Notes: a model not told the origin generated them from the letters alone. 64,000 nt of DNA from Sphingobium sp. Ant17 (GCF_000588875.1 NZ_JEMV01000030.1:443-64442); one strand, 5' to 3'; shown: positions 26,845 through 36,642, counted from the stretch's first letter. Numbers and translations are program-made.

Positions 26845-27771
26845 ATGTATTTGTCCGACCGACCGTTGCGCCTTGGCACCAGAGGCTCCCCGCTTGCGCT
26901 GGCCCAGGCGCACATGACCGCCCATGCCCTCATCGCCGCCCATGGCTGGGCACCGGACGCGATCGAGATCGTCACCGTCCAGACCAGCGGCGACCGGATC
27001 CAGGACCGGGCGCTTGCCGATATCGGCGGCAAGGCGCTGTGGACCAAGGAGCTGGAGCGCGCGCTGGTCGCGCAGGAGATCGACTTCGCCGTCCACAGCA
27101 TGAAGGATGTCGAAACGGTCCGCCCCGCCATCTTCCAGATCGCTGCGATGCTGCCGCGCGCCGACGTGCGCGACAAGCTGGTGGGGGTGGAGAGTTTCGC
27201 CGCGCTGCCCGCCAACCCGATCGTCGGCACCAGTTCGCCGCGCCGCGCTGCGCAGGTCATGCGGCTGCGCCCCGACGCCACCATCACCCTGTTTCGCGGC
27301 AATGTCGCCACCCGCCTCGCCAAGCTGGCGGCGGGGGAGGTCCATGCCACGCTGCTGGCGGCGGCGGGCCTCGACCGGCTGGACCAGAGCGATGTCGGCG
27401 TGACCATCCCGATCGACACCATGCTGCCCGCCCCGTCGCAGGGCGCGGTGGGGATCGAGGCGCTGGCCGACAATGCGCCGCTGCATGAAGCGCTGGCCGT
27501 GATCAGCGATGCCGACACGACCGATGCCGTCGCCGCCGAACGCGCGGTGTTGAAGGCGCTGGGTGGCACCTGCCATTCGCCGATCGCCGCGCTGGCGGTG
27601 GTGGACGGGGACGGTCTGTATCTGCGCGCCGAGATCATCAGCCCCGACGGGCAGGAAACGGTGGCCCAGGAAACATGGCTGGCGCGCGGCGACGATGTGG
27701 TGGGGCAGGCGGTCGGCCGCGCCCTGCTGGAGCAGGCCAGCTCCGCGCTGCGCGCCCTGTTCGAAGGGTGA
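26845..27771 (+). CDS. hemC: Hydroxymethylbilane synthase (porphobilinogen deaminase)
   Basis: A 308-residue protein. RLGTRGSPLALAQAH, then DFAVHSMKDVET (catalytic Asp), IVGTSSPRRAAQ, LFRGNVATRLAKLA, and the dipyrromethane-attaching cysteine in LGGTCHSP (Cys243) are all present. It polymerises four porphobilinogen units to hydroxymethylbilane for haem, sirohaem and corrinoids. It is followed after 11 bases by hemD. The intergenic gap to tsaD contains the divergent promoters. Confidence 0.96.
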   Translation: MYLSDRPLRLGTRGSPLALAQAHMTAHALIAAHGWAPDAIEIVTVQTSGDRIQDRALADIGGKALWTKELERALVAQEIDFAVHSMKDVETVRPAIFQIAAMLPRADVRDKLVGVESFAALPANPIVGTSSPRRAAQVMRLRPDATITLFRGNVATRLAKLAAGEVHATLLAAAGLDRLDQSDVGVTIPIDTMLPAPSQGAVGIEALADNAPLHEALAVISDADTTDAVAAERAVLKALGGTCHSPIAALAVVDGDGLYLRAEIISPDGQETVAQETWLARGDDVVGQAVGRALLEQASSALRALFEG

Positions 27772-27782
27772 GGGTTCGAGGG

Positions 27783-28453
27783 GTGAGGCGGCTTCTCATC
27801 CTGCGCCCCGAACCGGCGGCGGGCAGGACGGCGGACAAGGCCGCGCGCCTGGGCTTCGACGTGCTGCGCCATCCGCTGTTCGCGCCGTTGCCGCTCGACT
27901 GGGCCGCGCCCTCCGCAGAGGGATTCGACGCACTGTTGCTGACCAGCGCCAACACGGTGCGGCTCGCCGGGCCGCAACTGGCTGGGTATCGCGCCCTTCC
28001 CACCTATGCGGTCGGCGCGGCGACCGCAGCGCCACTTCAGGAAGCAGGCTTTGCCGCCGTGACCCAAGGCGAGGGCGACGCCAGTGCCATCGCGCCCGAA
28101 TCGCGGCGGATGGTCATCGCGCCGTCCTGCATCTGGCCGGCACCACGGTCGCGCCGATGGAGGCCGGGCCGCTCCGCCTCACCCGGATCGCGGTCTATAC
28201 GATGGCTAGCCTGCCGCCCGACCCGGCGCTGCTGCGCGCCGCCACCCCCGGTGCCATCCTGCTCGTCCATTCGCCGCGCGCGGGCGAGCGGCTGGCCGAA
28301 CGCATCGCCGCCAATGAGCGGGCCATGCTGCATATCGTGGCGATCAGCCAAGCCGCCCTTGCCGCCTGCGGCCCCGGCTGGGCCAGCGGTTCCGCGCCGC
28401 ACCAACCGGTCGATGACGACATGCTGGCCCTCGCCCTGTCTTTGTGCGAATGA
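27783..28453 (+). CDS. hemD: Uroporphyrinogen-III synthase, frameshifted
   Basis: The GTG at 27783 begins VRRLLILRPEPAAGRTADKA, a normal HemD start, then DALLLTSANTVRLAG. The frame continues to GEGDASAIA and then loses homology. The other frame carries the rest, from RIAADGHRAVLHLAGTTVAP to LLVHSPRAGERLAERIA. Adding one G in GCGCCC at about 28,090 (GCGGCCC) joins them as AIAARIAADGHR. HemD cyclises hydroxymethylbilane to uroporphyrinogen III and is needed for haem. A true null is unlikely, so an assembly error is favoured. Position directly behind hemC supports the call. Confidence 0.85.
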
Positions 28454-28460
28454 CGGGGTA

Positions 28461-29351
28461 ATGACAGGCGAAAGGGTCAGCATGCACGACGCGGACGGCG
28501 ATAGGAGTATCCCCGCAACCCCGCCCCCTGCCCGTCGGTGGAGCATCCTGCCGCTGGCGACCCTGGTGCTGCTCGCCTTCGTGATCGGCGTCGCGCTCAC
28601 CGTCTGGGCCTGGCCGAAAATCCAGCAGCGCTGGAACGGCCAATCGACCCGGCCCGTCGCCGCCATGCCGCAAGCCGGTACGCCATCACCGGCCATCGCG
28701 CCCAACGCCATGAGCGCCAGCAGCGCCCAGATGCTCGACGCCCGCGTCGCCGCGCTGGACGAACGACTGACCCGCATCACGGTCGAGGCGCAGGCCGCAT
28801 CGGGTAATGCCGCCCGGGCCGAGGGGTTGCTGATCGCCTTCGCCGCGCGCCGCGCGCTCGATAATGGCGGATCGCTCGGTTATATCGAGGCGCAACTGCG
28901 CTCCCGTTTCGGCCAGGCTCAGCCGCGCGCGGTCGCCACCATCATCAATGCCGCGCGGGAGCCGGTAACGCTGGCCGATTTGCGCGTCGGCCTCACCGAC
29001 CTTGGCGATCAATTGACCACGCCGCCGGTGGAAAGCGACTGGTGGGACGCCATCGCCCATGAAGCGCGCGAACTGGTGACGATCCGCAAGGCGTCCGCCC
29101 CCTCGCCCCGGCCCCAGGCCGCGCTGGAGCGTGCCGTGCGCTATCTCGACGGCGGGCGCGTGAGCGCGGCGCTGGCCGAAATAGAGCGCATGCCGGGCCG
29201 CGCCGCTGCGGATCGCTGGCTCCAATTTGCGCGCCGCTATCTCGAAGCGCGCCGCGCGCTCGACCTGATCGAGACTGCTGCGATCCTCGAACCGCGTCCC
29301 TTGCGGTCCATCGATCCTGCCCCCGCCAGCCCTGTCCTTCCGACATCCTGA
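28461..29351 (+). CDS. Mitofilin-like (COG4223) inner-membrane protein
   Basis: About 296 residues. A short proline-rich cytoplasmic N-terminus is followed by one membrane segment (ILPLATLVLLAFVIGVALTV), then a coiled coil (MLDARVAALDERLTRITVEA) and a helical C-terminal domain with AVRYLDGGRVSAALAEIERM. The layout, and its position behind hemC-hemD, match the alphaproteobacterial COG4223 proteins distantly related to mitochondrial mitofilin/Mic60. It may shape membranes or act beside haem synthesis. The start may instead be ATG 28482. Confidence 0.7.
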   Translation: MTGERVSMHDADGDRSIPATPPPARRWSILPLATLVLLAFVIGVALTVWAWPKIQQRWNGQSTRPVAAMPQAGTPSPAIAPNAMSASSAQMLDARVAALDERLTRITVEAQAASGNAARAEGLLIAFAARRALDNGGSLGYIEAQLRSRFGQAQPRAVATIINAAREPVTLADLRVGLTDLGDQLTTPPVESDWWDAIAHEARELVTIRKASAPSPRPQAALERAVRYLDGGRVSAALAEIERMPGRAAADRWLQFARRYLEARRALDLIETAAILEPRPLRSIDPAPASPVLPTS

Positions 29352-29461
29352 GCCAATACAGCGACGAACCGTTCGTCTCATAAGACGAAACCAATAGACG
29401 CGCGCGGCGTTTGTCACGATAACGTCATCTTTGCCCGAATGGGCCTGGGATTCTTGTTTTC

Positions 29462-30209
29462 GTGCCACCTTACGCCCAAACCGTCAGCAGTTTTTGGAAA
29501 GATCGTTTCGCATCGGGGCCAGCCGCGCCGGTGCGGCCTTCCTTGTCGCATCTGCTCGGCAACCTCTCGGTCCCCCGCGATCTCGCCCGCACCCAGGCGC
29601 AGGCGGATATGCTGGCGCAGCAGATCAGGGGCGATGGTCGTTCCATCTTGCTGATCCCCGGCCTCCTCGCGTCCGAACGGCGGATGGGCGCGATGCGCCA
29701 GATTTTGACGGCAGCGGGCTATGCCGCGCATGATTGGGCGATGGGCCGCAATTATGGGCCGAAACCCGACAGCTGGAACAGATCGACCGTCGCGTCGATG
29801 CCATCCGGCGTGAAGGCGGCGGGCCGGTGACGCTCGTGGGCTGGAGCCTTGGCGGGCTGTATGCGCGCGAATATGCCAAATATGCGGCGCACAAGGTCGG
29901 TGGCGTGGTCACCATGGGCACGCCCTTTTCCGGCGATCCGCGCGCCAATCATGCCTGGCGTCTCTACCAGCTCGTATCGGGCTTTCCGGTCGACAATCCG
30001 CCCTTCCCCTGCACCCGCGAGGCCAAGCCCCCGGTGCCCACGGTCGCGCTGTGGTCGCAGCGCGACGGCGTGATCCTGCCCGAATGCGCCAAGGGCCGCA
30101 GCGGCGAGCGCGACAAGGCGATCGAGGTCGATTGCACCCATATGGCTTCGCCGCCGCGCCCGAAGGCATATTGGCCGTCGCCAAGGCGCTGGAGACGATG
30201 CGCGCATAG
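29462..30209 (+). CDS. Alpha/beta hydrolase, broken by two frameshifts
   Basis: The GTG start at 29462 leads into SILLIPGLLASERRMGAMRQ, an alpha/beta-hydrolase beginning. The next frame carries GPVTLVGWSLGGLYAREYAK, with the nucleophile elbow GWSLGG (Ser), then VTMGTPFSGDPRANHAWRLY and WSQRDGVILPECA. Adding a G at GGG near 29,757 joins the first two parts. Adding a G near 30,142 (ATGGCTT to ATGGGCTT) gives the ending HMGFAAAPEGILAVAKALET and stop at 30207-30209. The product is a lipase/esterase-like enzyme of about 249 residues with unknown substrate. Both breaks follow the one-base-loss pattern. Confidence 0.7.
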
Positions 30210-30580
30210 GGCATCCAGACGGCCTGGCGCGACCGGTAGGGTCACAGGGCGCAAGTTCACACCATGACAGGCCACGCGTTTCCGAGCGTTTTCGCTGTAA
30301 TTGCCACCGTGGCGTACCACCCAAGCCCCCGCGACGCGCCACCGAAGCACCGCTAAAGTCACACCGACGCGACGGCGACGCGACAGGCGGGTCACTACGC
30401 ATGGCGGTCGGTGGGGGGGGGGGGGGGGCGACGGGCGGACTGGTCCATCGACAAGGATAGATCAGAGCAAATCCTATTTCGGAAGCGGAATAGGATTTGG
30501 TGTGGGCGCATCGGCGCAGATAGACTTCGGATTAAATGGGTGGTTTGCGGAATGTCGGGTTTCGGACAGGCATAGGCCGA
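30210..30580 (+). repeat. Structured intergenic repeat, copy B
   Basis: The inverted relative of the 20.7-kb copy. The core GATAGATCAGAGCAAATCCTA (from about 30,454) continues as CAAATCCTATT, ten bases, AATAGGATTTG, a perfect 11-base stem. Compared with copy A, several stem positions differ but pairing is kept. Upstream blocks GGGTCACAGGGCGCAAGTTC and GACGCGACAGGCGGGTCAC are the reverse complement of blocks in copy A. A run of 16 G lies inside (30413-30428). Confidence 0.6.
30413..30428 (+). repeat. Run of 16 G
   Basis: Sixteen consecutive G, immediately followed by CGACGGGCGG. It is by far the longest homopolymer in the window. It lies in non-coding sequence, so no phase-variable gene is indicated. 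The length may be unreliable given the base-loss errors elsewhere. Confidence 0.9.
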
Positions 30581-31001
30581 TAGTGGACATGCTATGGTGA
30601 CGGAAAACCCTGCTTTTGGGTTTCCGGGGCATTGATGCAATCCGGCAGTGTTTTTCGGGCAATTGGGCAGGATAAAGGGTCGCGCAATCTGGAAAACGGC
30701 GCGATTAAAGAGCATTTTCACCGCTCCCTGACGGCTATCATGTGATTTTCGGCGATAAACGTCTTGCATGACGATCGCCCGCTATATGAAAGTCGCCGAT
30801 CGTGGGGACGAGATATTTGGGAATGTTTTCGACAAAGCCGGGTGAAGCGCCAGCAGATGGTTGGCACCAAAAACGACCATTTTATCAAGGAGCTTATCGT
30901 CAAAGGTCGCTATAATCTGATGCAGATGGTTATTGCGCGCATCCGTCTCGCTTCGGACGATACGGGGAAGCTAGATCAGCCCCCGCAAAGGCGTGCCAAG
31001 A
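30581..31001. other. Non-coding, AT-richer stretch left of the islet
   Basis: About 420 bases. A hairpin GGAAAACCC...GGGTTTCC (about 30,602-30,628) follows the repeat. Short frames at 30718-30903 minus and 30764-31051 plus have no recognised homologue and are not called. It may contain the remains of a gene or mobile element. Confidence 0.35.
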
Positions 31002-31660
31002 TTACGTGCATTTTTCTGAAATCGAGTAGGGCACATCGTACGTTTCCTTGAACCAATCCTCAAAGCTGAAGGATTTTTCGATGTCAGGGAAATATCGTCT
31101 CATGCGCTCAACTAGCGCTGCCGGGGACGTGCCCTTATCATTGGTCATACGGCGCAACACATGAGAACCGAGAATATCGGCGCTGTTGAAGCCGGAGGCT
31201 CTGCTATGTGTGATCAGTTCAGAGGTTGAGAGATCGCCACCCATGACCGATAGGCCTCGATCAGCTGCAAGCGCTACAGCATATAAAGGCTCCGGAATGC
31301 GGCCCGCGCGTAGCATGTTTTTAGCGTCATTGATGACATGAGGAGGGTCTTTCCCCAATGACGACGGTACGCCCTCGACAATGAGAAAGGGCAATCCACG
31401 TCCAAGTTCACGCTGGATGAGGTTATGAGTTGCACTAGTCGGATCGAACTCATGTCGCGAAGCCAAAAATCGAATCTTAGCTTGGCTGTTGGCGTAGCCA
31501 CAATAAATGGCGGTTCCCAAGGCATTAATTCGGACGGGGGAATTGAGCAAGGCTCAGCAAACTTTGTAGCCCCACCAATATTTGGCCATAGTGCAAGGCC
31601 AAGCGATGAGGTCAGAACGGTTCGTCGATTAAACAAAGCGAGCCCTCCAGGTAACACCAT
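31002..31660 (-). CDS. Hypothetical exported protein, frameshifted
   Basis: The first frame (from ATG 31660) reads MVLPGGLALFNRRTVLTSSL and GLALWPNIGGATK, a possible twin-Arg or Sec-like signal, to PPFIVATPTAKLRFDF. The second frame continues LASRHEFDPTSATHNLIQRE, LIVEGVPSSLGKDPP and VALAADRGLSVMGGDLSTSE. Adding one T to the T5 run near 31,460 joins them in one protein of about 219 residues. It recalls ChaN/TraB-like proteins in the FLIVEG and GGD motifs, but the match is weak. Base composition is visibly more AT-rich than neighbours, suggesting transfer. Confidence 0.5.
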
Positions 31661-31787
31661 TTCCCTAACTACCTTCGGCTTAACCAAGGCTGACAGATGA
31701 ATATATCCATTGCGCAATGCTAGCTAAATGGCTCCGCGCTTCTTTGGTGCGGCATCGGTCAATGCACGAAAAACAGGTGAAATCCGT

Positions 31788-32102
31788 TCATTCATTCGGG
31801 GCTTCCGCTTGATCCGCGACGTCGGTGATCGGCGGCCACTGGCGGCGCGCATGCAGCAAGCGCAAGATGCGCACCAGATCGTCGGCGACATCGTAAACCA
31901 GGATATAGTTGCGATGCACCACTAGCTCGTATGTCCCTGTCACACGGCCTGGGCGTGCGATTGCGGGATGGTTGACCAGATTGCGCGCCTTCTGCGTGAA
32001 CAATGCATCCAGCGTCAGGGCGGCCGCTGGATTTTCCTTGGCAATGTAGGTGCGTATGTGCCGCCGGTCTTGGCGCGCCTCAAGCGTCCATGCGAGCTTC
32101 AC
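31788..32102 (-). CDS. ParE/RelE-family toxin
   Basis: A 104-residue protein. MKLAWTLEARQDRRHIRTYI, then NPAAALTLDALFTQKARNLV, HPAIARPGRVTGTYELVVHR and YILVYDVADDLVRILRLLHA follow the ParE/RelE fold pattern through RQWP near the end. Members either cleave mRNA at the ribosome or poison gyrase; the sequence looks more ParE-like. The start overlaps the antitoxin stop by four bases. It is normally inert while bound by the RHH partner. Confidence 0.88.
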   Translation of the reverse strand: MKLAWTLEARQDRRHIRTYIAKENPAAALTLDALFTQKARNLVNHPAIARPGRVTGTYELVVHRNYILVYDVADDLVRILRLLHARRQWPPITDVADQAEAPNE

Positions 32103-32386
32103 GCCCTGCCAGCCATCCTAGCCCGCGTCTCGTCCCGCCATGCCTCCGCTTCCTGTTCGACGTCATCGTCAGAGACGAGACGTCCGGCATTGGCCGAATC
32201 CAGCCCGACCTGCACCTGCTTCCGGAACCATGCGTCATGGTCAGCCGGCTGGCGTTCGCCCGACACATAGTCGCGCATGAAATCGCGGATGAGTTGTGCG
32301 CCGGTGCGATCATGGGCCTTCGCAGCGTCGGCAAAGGCGCTTTTAAGGGCGTCATCGACCCGGAAGGTAAAGGTGGACTCGCCCAT
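32099..32386 (-). CDS. Ribbon-helix-helix antitoxin
   Basis: A 95-residue protein from ATG 32386 (MGESTFTFRVDDALKSAFAD). The upstream 14 codons of the frame are excluded because GGAG lies suitably before this ATG. The N-terminal part is a ribbon-helix-helix (FTFRVDDALKSAFADAAKAH then DRTGAQLIRDFMRDYV). The acidic C-terminal tail should bind the toxin. It is likely to autorepress the operon. First gene of the pair, upstream of the ParE-like toxin. Confidence 0.85.
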   Translation of the reverse strand: MGESTFTFRVDDALKSAFADAAKAHDRTGAQLIRDFMRDYVSGERQPADHDAWFRKQVQVGLDSANAGRLVSDDDVEQEAEAWRDETRARMAGRA

Positions 32387-32479
32387 GCTGCCATCTCCAT
32401 GTGTTACAAGATTAGCGCATGGTAACATGAAACCCCTTACAATGGAGGGTTTTATGTTCGCTCCTCGTCGCGCCTCCCC

Positions 32480-33808
32480 TCAGGACTGGAGGCGGCGCAG
32501 CGCTTCGTCCCGGCCGATCAGCGGCAGCAGCAGGCTCATGTCCGGGCCATGATCGAGGCCGGTCAGCGCGCGGCGCAGGGGGAGGAAGAGGGTTTTGCCC
32601 TTGCGGCCCGTTTCGTCCTTCAACGCCTGGGTCAGTGTGCGCCAGATACAGGCGTCGAACGGCAGGTCAGCCAGCAGGCGGTGCGCGGCGGTCAGGAAGG
32701 CCTGGTCTTCGGTGGCCGGCGCGGGGGCATCGACGGGGCCGGTGACGATCCGCCACCAGTCAGCCGCGCCCGCCACGGTTTCCAGATTGGGGCGGATCGC
32801 GTCCCAAGCCGAGGCGTCCATGCCGTCGGGTAGCCGCCCAGCCACCGCCTCATAGGGCAGGAGATGCACGATCTTCTGGTTCAGCCCCGCCAGTTCCGCC
32901 TCATCGAAGCGCGCGGGGGCGCGGCCGAAATGGGCGAAATCGAAACTGTCGATCAGCGGCGCCATATCGGCGAACGGCTCGACCGACTGGCTGCTGCCGA
33001 GCCGCGCCAGCAGCGACGCGATCGCCATGGGTTCCAGCCCCAGCTCGCGGAAATGCGCGACGCCGAGCGACCCCAGCCGCTTGGACAATTTGCCCTCCGC
33101 CCCCGTCAGCAGCGCTTCATGCGCGAATGCGGGGAGCGGCGCGCCGAGCGCTGCAAACATCTGGATCTGGGTCGCGGTGTTGGAGACATGATCTTCGCCG
33201 CGCAGGACGTGGGTGACGCCCATGTCGATGTCATCGATCACCGATGGCAACATATAGAGCCAACTGCCATCGGCGCGGCGGATCACCGGATCGGACAATA
33301 ATTTGGGGTCGAACCGCTGTTCGCCGCGAATGAGGTCGGTCCAGACGATCGGCTGGTCATGGTCCAGCTTGAACCGCCAATGCGGCTGGCGGCCTTCGGC
33401 TTCATAGGCCGCGATCTCTTCCGGCGCCAGGCTCAGCGCGCCGCGATCATAGACTGGCGGCAATCCCCGGCCCAGCAGCACCTTGCGCCGCAATTCCAGT
33501 TCCTGTTGCGTCTCATAGGCCGGATAGACATGGCCCGCCGCGCGCAACGCCGCGAACCGGCTTTCATACAGCGCGAACCGTTCGGACTGCTTGGCCTCCG
33601 CGTCCCAGGTCAGGCCCAGCCAGTGCAGGTCGGCGCGGATCGCGTCGGCATATTCGGGGCGGGAGCGTTCAAGGTCCGTATCGTCCAGCCGCAGCAGGAA
33701 TTGCCCGCCTGATTTTTGCGCGAACAGCCAGTTATGCAGTGCGGCGCGGATGTTGCCGACGTGGAGATGGCCGGTGGGGGACGGCGCGAAACGGGTGATG
33801 ACGGTCAT
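32480..33808 (-). CDS. gltX: Glutamate-tRNA ligase
   Basis: A 442-residue class I synthetase. TRFAPSPTGHLHVGNIRAAL holds the HIGH-type motif (H16-V-G-N). GKLSKRLGSLGVAHF holds the KMSKS-type motif. WLYMLPSVIDDIDMGVTHVL and RGEDHVSNTATQIQMFAALG are GltX family motifs. It charges tRNA-Glu in the cytoplasm. Many alphaproteobacteria carry two GltX paralogues, one of which may charge tRNA-Gln for amidation; this copy resembles the shorter one. The frame is intact. A REP-like repeat lies just upstream of its start. Confidence 0.94.
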   Translation of the reverse strand: MTVITRFAPSPTGHLHVGNIRAALHNWLFAQKSGGQFLLRLDDTDLERSRPEYADAIRADLHWLGLTWDAEAKQSERFALYESRFAALRAAGHVYPAYETQQELELRRKVLLGRGLPPVYDRGALSLAPEEIAAYEAEGRQPHWRFKLDHDQPIVWTDLIRGEQRFDPKLLSDPVIRRADGSWLYMLPSVIDDIDMGVTHVLRGEDHVSNTATQIQMFAALGAPLPAFAHEALLTGAEGKLSKRLGSLGVAHFRELGLEPMAIASLLARLGSSQSVEPFADMAPLIDSFDFAHFGRAPARFDEAELAGLNQKIVHLLPYEAVAGRLPDGMDASAWDAIRPNLETVAGAADWWRIVTGPVDAPAPATEDQAFLTAAHRLLADLPFDACIWRTLTQALKDETGRKGKTLFLPLRRALTGLDHGPDMSLLLPLIGRDEALRRLQS

Positions 33809-33826
33809 GGATATCTGGTCCTGATC

Positions 33827-33903
33827 CCGTTCGCCCTGAGCCTGTCGAAGGGCTGTTCTTCTTCAGAAGAAGGACGAGGCTTCGACAAGCTCAGCCCGAA
33901 CGG
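33827..33903. repeat. REP-like palindrome (CCGTTCG...CGAACGG)
   Basis: CCGTTCGCCCTGAGCCTGTC and the inverted GACAAGCTCAGCCCGAACGG flank a short variable centre (TTCTTCTTCAGAAGAAG). The same family is at 50487-50583 and 56843-56923. It is located between gltX and nadE. Confidence 0.85.
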
Positions 33904-33914
33904 AGTTTGGGGTG

Positions 33915-35573
33915 TCATGTTCTAAACGCATTGGTGATGGGATAGCGGCGGTCGCGGCCGAAATTGCGGGTGCCGAGCTTGACGCCGGGGGGCGACTGGC
34001 GGCGCTTATATTCGGCGACATAGAGCAGCCGCTCGATCCGCGCGACCGTCTCGCGCTCGAAGCCGCGCGCGACCAGTTGTTCAACCGACAACTCCTCCTC
34101 GACCAGGCCGTAGAGGATCGGGTCGAGCACTTCATAAGGCGGCAGGCTGTCGTCGTCGCGCTGGTCGGCGCGCAATTCGGCGCTGGGCGGCTTGCTGATC
34201 ACCCGTTCGGGCATCACCGGGCCGGTGGGGCCAAAGCCTTCGCCGAGCGTCGGGACATGTTCGTTGCGCCAACGGCACAGGTCAAACACCGTCGTCTTAT
34301 AGGCGTCCTTCAACACCGAATAGCCGCCCGCCATATCGCCATAGATGGTGGCATAGCCGACCGACATCTCGCTCTTGTTGCCGGTGGTCAGCAGCATGTG
34401 GCCGAACTTGTTGGACAGCGCCATCAGCGTCACGCCCCGGATGCGCGACTGGATATTCTCTTCGGTCAGGTCGCGCTGCCGCTCGGCGAATACATCGCCC
34501 AGCATCGTGTCGAACGCGCCGACCGCCGGTTCGATGGGGATGCTGTCATAACGCACGCCCAGCAGCCGCGCGCAGGCGACGGCATCGTCCAGGCTCTCCT
34601 GGCTGGTGAAGCGCGAGGGCATCATCACGCACCACACGCGGTCCGGCCCCAGCGCATCGACCGCGACGGCGGCGGACAGCGCGCTATCGATCCCGCCCGA
34701 CAGGCCCAGCACGACGCCGGGAAAACGGTTGCGGTTCACATAATCGCGCAGGCCCAGCACCATCGCATTATAGATGTCGGCGGGCCGGTCATCCAGGACA
34801 TGGCGATCGCCCGGCAGGCAGACCCACTGCCCCGCCTGCTTCTCCCACGTCGTCAGCACCAGCGCTTCGTCCCAGTCGGGCATCTGGTGCGCGATCGACA
34901 GGTCGGCGTTCATCACGAAGGACGCGCCGTCGAACACCAGTTCATCCTGCCCGCCGACGCGGTTGAGATAGGCGAGCGGCAAATTGGTCTCGCGCACCCG
35001 CGTCCCCGCGACGCCATTGGTGCGGCGGTCATCCTTGTCGACCTCGAACGGGCTGCCATTGGGGCTGATCAATATGTCCGCGCCCTGCGCCTTGAGATGC
35101 GCGGTGACGAAGGAGAACCAGATATCCTCGCAGATCGGCACGCCGATCTTCACGCCCTTGAAGTCGATGGGCGCGGGCAGCGGGCCGGGCGCGAACAGGC
35201 GCTTTTCATCGAACGTGCCGTAATTGGGCAGCTCGCGCTTCTGGCGGATGGCGGTGACCGCCCCGCCTTCCAGCAGCGCGACGACGTTGAACAACACACC
35301 CTGCGCCGCGACCACGGTACCGACCAGCATCGCCGGGCCGCCATCGCCGGTCGCCTGCGCCAGCCGGTCCAATTCCTGATTGGCGCGCTCGACCAGCGCG
35401 GGCTTCAACACCAGGTCTTCGGGCGGGTAGCCGATCAGCTGCAATTCGGGATAGACGATCAGGTCGGCGTCCATCGCCCGCCCGCGCCATTCCAGCATCG
35501 CGTCGGCATTGGCGGCAAGGTCGCCCACCGACTGGGTCATCTGGGCAAGGGCGATCACGAGTTTGTCGGTCAT
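33915..35573 (-). CDS. nadE: Glutamine-dependent NAD+ synthase
   Basis: A 552-residue two-domain enzyme. The N-terminal nitrilase-type glutaminase starts [20 protein letters not shown], with Glu in VYPELQL and the catalytic Cys in [10 protein letters not shown]. The C-terminal synthetase has the PP-loop [20 protein letters not shown], then [20 protein letters not shown] and [13 protein letters not shown]. It converts deamido-NAD+ to NAD+ using glutamine. The ATG at 35573 is chosen; upstream codons lack character. It is divergent from prs. Confidence 0.95.
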   Translation of the reverse strand: MTDKLVIALAQMTQSVGDLAANADAMLEWRGRAMDADLIVYPELQLIGYPPEDLVLKPALVERANQELDRLAQATGDGGPAMLVGTVVAAQGVLFNVVALLEGGAVTAIRQKRELPNYGTFDEKRLFAPGPLPAPIDFKGVKIGVPICEDIWFSFVTAHLKAQGADILISPNGSPFEVDKDDRRTNGVAGTRVRETNLPLAYLNRVGGQDELVFDGASFVMNADLSIAHQMPDWDEALVLTTWEKQAGQWVCLPGDRHVLDDRPADIYNAMVLGLRDYVNRNRFPGVVLGLSGGIDSALSAAVAVDALGPDRVWCVMMPSRFTSQESLDDAVACARLLGVRYDSIPIEPAVGAFDTMLGDVFAERQRDLTEENIQSRIRGVTLMALSNKFGHMLLTTGNKSEMSVGYATIYGDMAGGYSVLKDAYKTTVFDLCRWRNEHVPTLGEGFGPTGPVMPERVISKPPSAELRADQRDDDSLPPYEVLDPILYGLVEEELSVEQLVARGFERETVARIERLLYVAEYKRRQSPPGVKLGTRNFGRDRRYPITNAFRT

Positions 35574-35707
35574 GGACGCGGCCCCTAATGCATTTTTCCG
35601 GTTGGCGCAAAAGCGCCTTTCCACCGCGACCCTGCGCCGCTACAGGGGCGGCGTTTCACCCAGCGTCATCAATTCGTCACGCCTTTTCATTTCAGGGGGT
35701 TTTGGCC

Positions 35708-36642
35708 ATGAAGCTCATGACCGGCAATTCGAACAAGCCGCTCGCGGCCGCCATCGCCGACTATATCGAAATTCCCCTGACCGACGCCAGCGTCCGCCGC
35801 TTCGCCGATGAGGAAGTGTTCGTGGAAATCCACGAAAATGTCCGGGGCGAAGATGTGTTCGTGCTGCAATCGACCAGCTATCCCACCAACGACAATCTGA
35901 TGGAATTGCTGATCATGATCGATGCGCTGAAACGCGCGTCGGCCAAGCGAATCACCGCCGTCGTCCCCTATTTCGGCTATGCCCGGCAGGATCGGAAGCC
36001 CGGCCCCCGCACCCCGATCAGCGCCAAGCTGGTCGCCAACCTGATCACCAAGCGGGCGCCGACCGCGTCCTCTCGGTCGATCTGCACGCCGGGCAGATCC
36101 AGGGCTTTTTCGACATTCCGACCGACAATCTGTTCGGTGCGCCAGTCATGTCGGCGGATATCCAGGCGCGCTTTGGCGACCGCAACCTGATGGTCGTGTC
36201 GCCCGACGTCGGCGGCGTGGTGCGTGCGCGGGCGCTCGCCAAGCGGCTCGACAACGCCCCGCTCGCCATCGTCGATAAGCGCCGCGAGCGCGCGGGCGAA
36301 TCCGAAGTGATGAACATCATCGGCGACGTCGCGGGGCGCTTTTGCGTCCTGATCGACGATATCGTCGATTCGGCCGGCACGCTCTGCAACGCGGCCTCCG
36401 CGCTCAAGGCGGCCGGGGCCGAGGACGTCGTCGCCTATGTCAGCCATGGCGTGCTGTCGGGCGGCGCGGTCGCGCGCGTGGATGCGTCCGACCTGCTGGA
36501 ACTGGTCATCACCGACACGATCCAGGGGACCGAGGCGGTCAACACCGCCAAGAAGGTCCGCCACCTGCCCATCGCCCCGCTGCTGGGCGAAGCGATCAAG
36601 CGCATTGCTGACGAAAGTTCGGTATCCAGCCTGTTCGACTGA
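35708..36642 (+). CDS. prs: Ribose-phosphate pyrophosphokinase, frameshifted
   Basis: [20 protein letters not shown], then [40 protein letters not shown] and [13 protein letters not shown] are PRPP synthetase motifs. The frame breaks at LITK (AAGCGGGC). Restoring one G (AAGGCGGGC) gives [20 protein letters not shown] and continues in the second frame to [14 protein letters not shown] (the PRPP-binding loop) and SSVSSLFD. The enzyme makes PRPP for nucleotide, His and NAD synthesis and is essential, so the break near 36,052 is probably a sequence error. Length after repair is 311 residues, normal. Confidence 0.9.

Noticed and set aside
27783-28453. hemD as a pseudogene
   Set aside because: All motifs remain on both sides of a single base loss, and the enzyme is needed for haem. 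An error in sequence is more economical.
33912-35588. 558-residue plus-strand frame opposite nadE
   Set aside because: Complementary to a fully recognised NAD synthase; His/Arg/Gly-rich shadow sequence.
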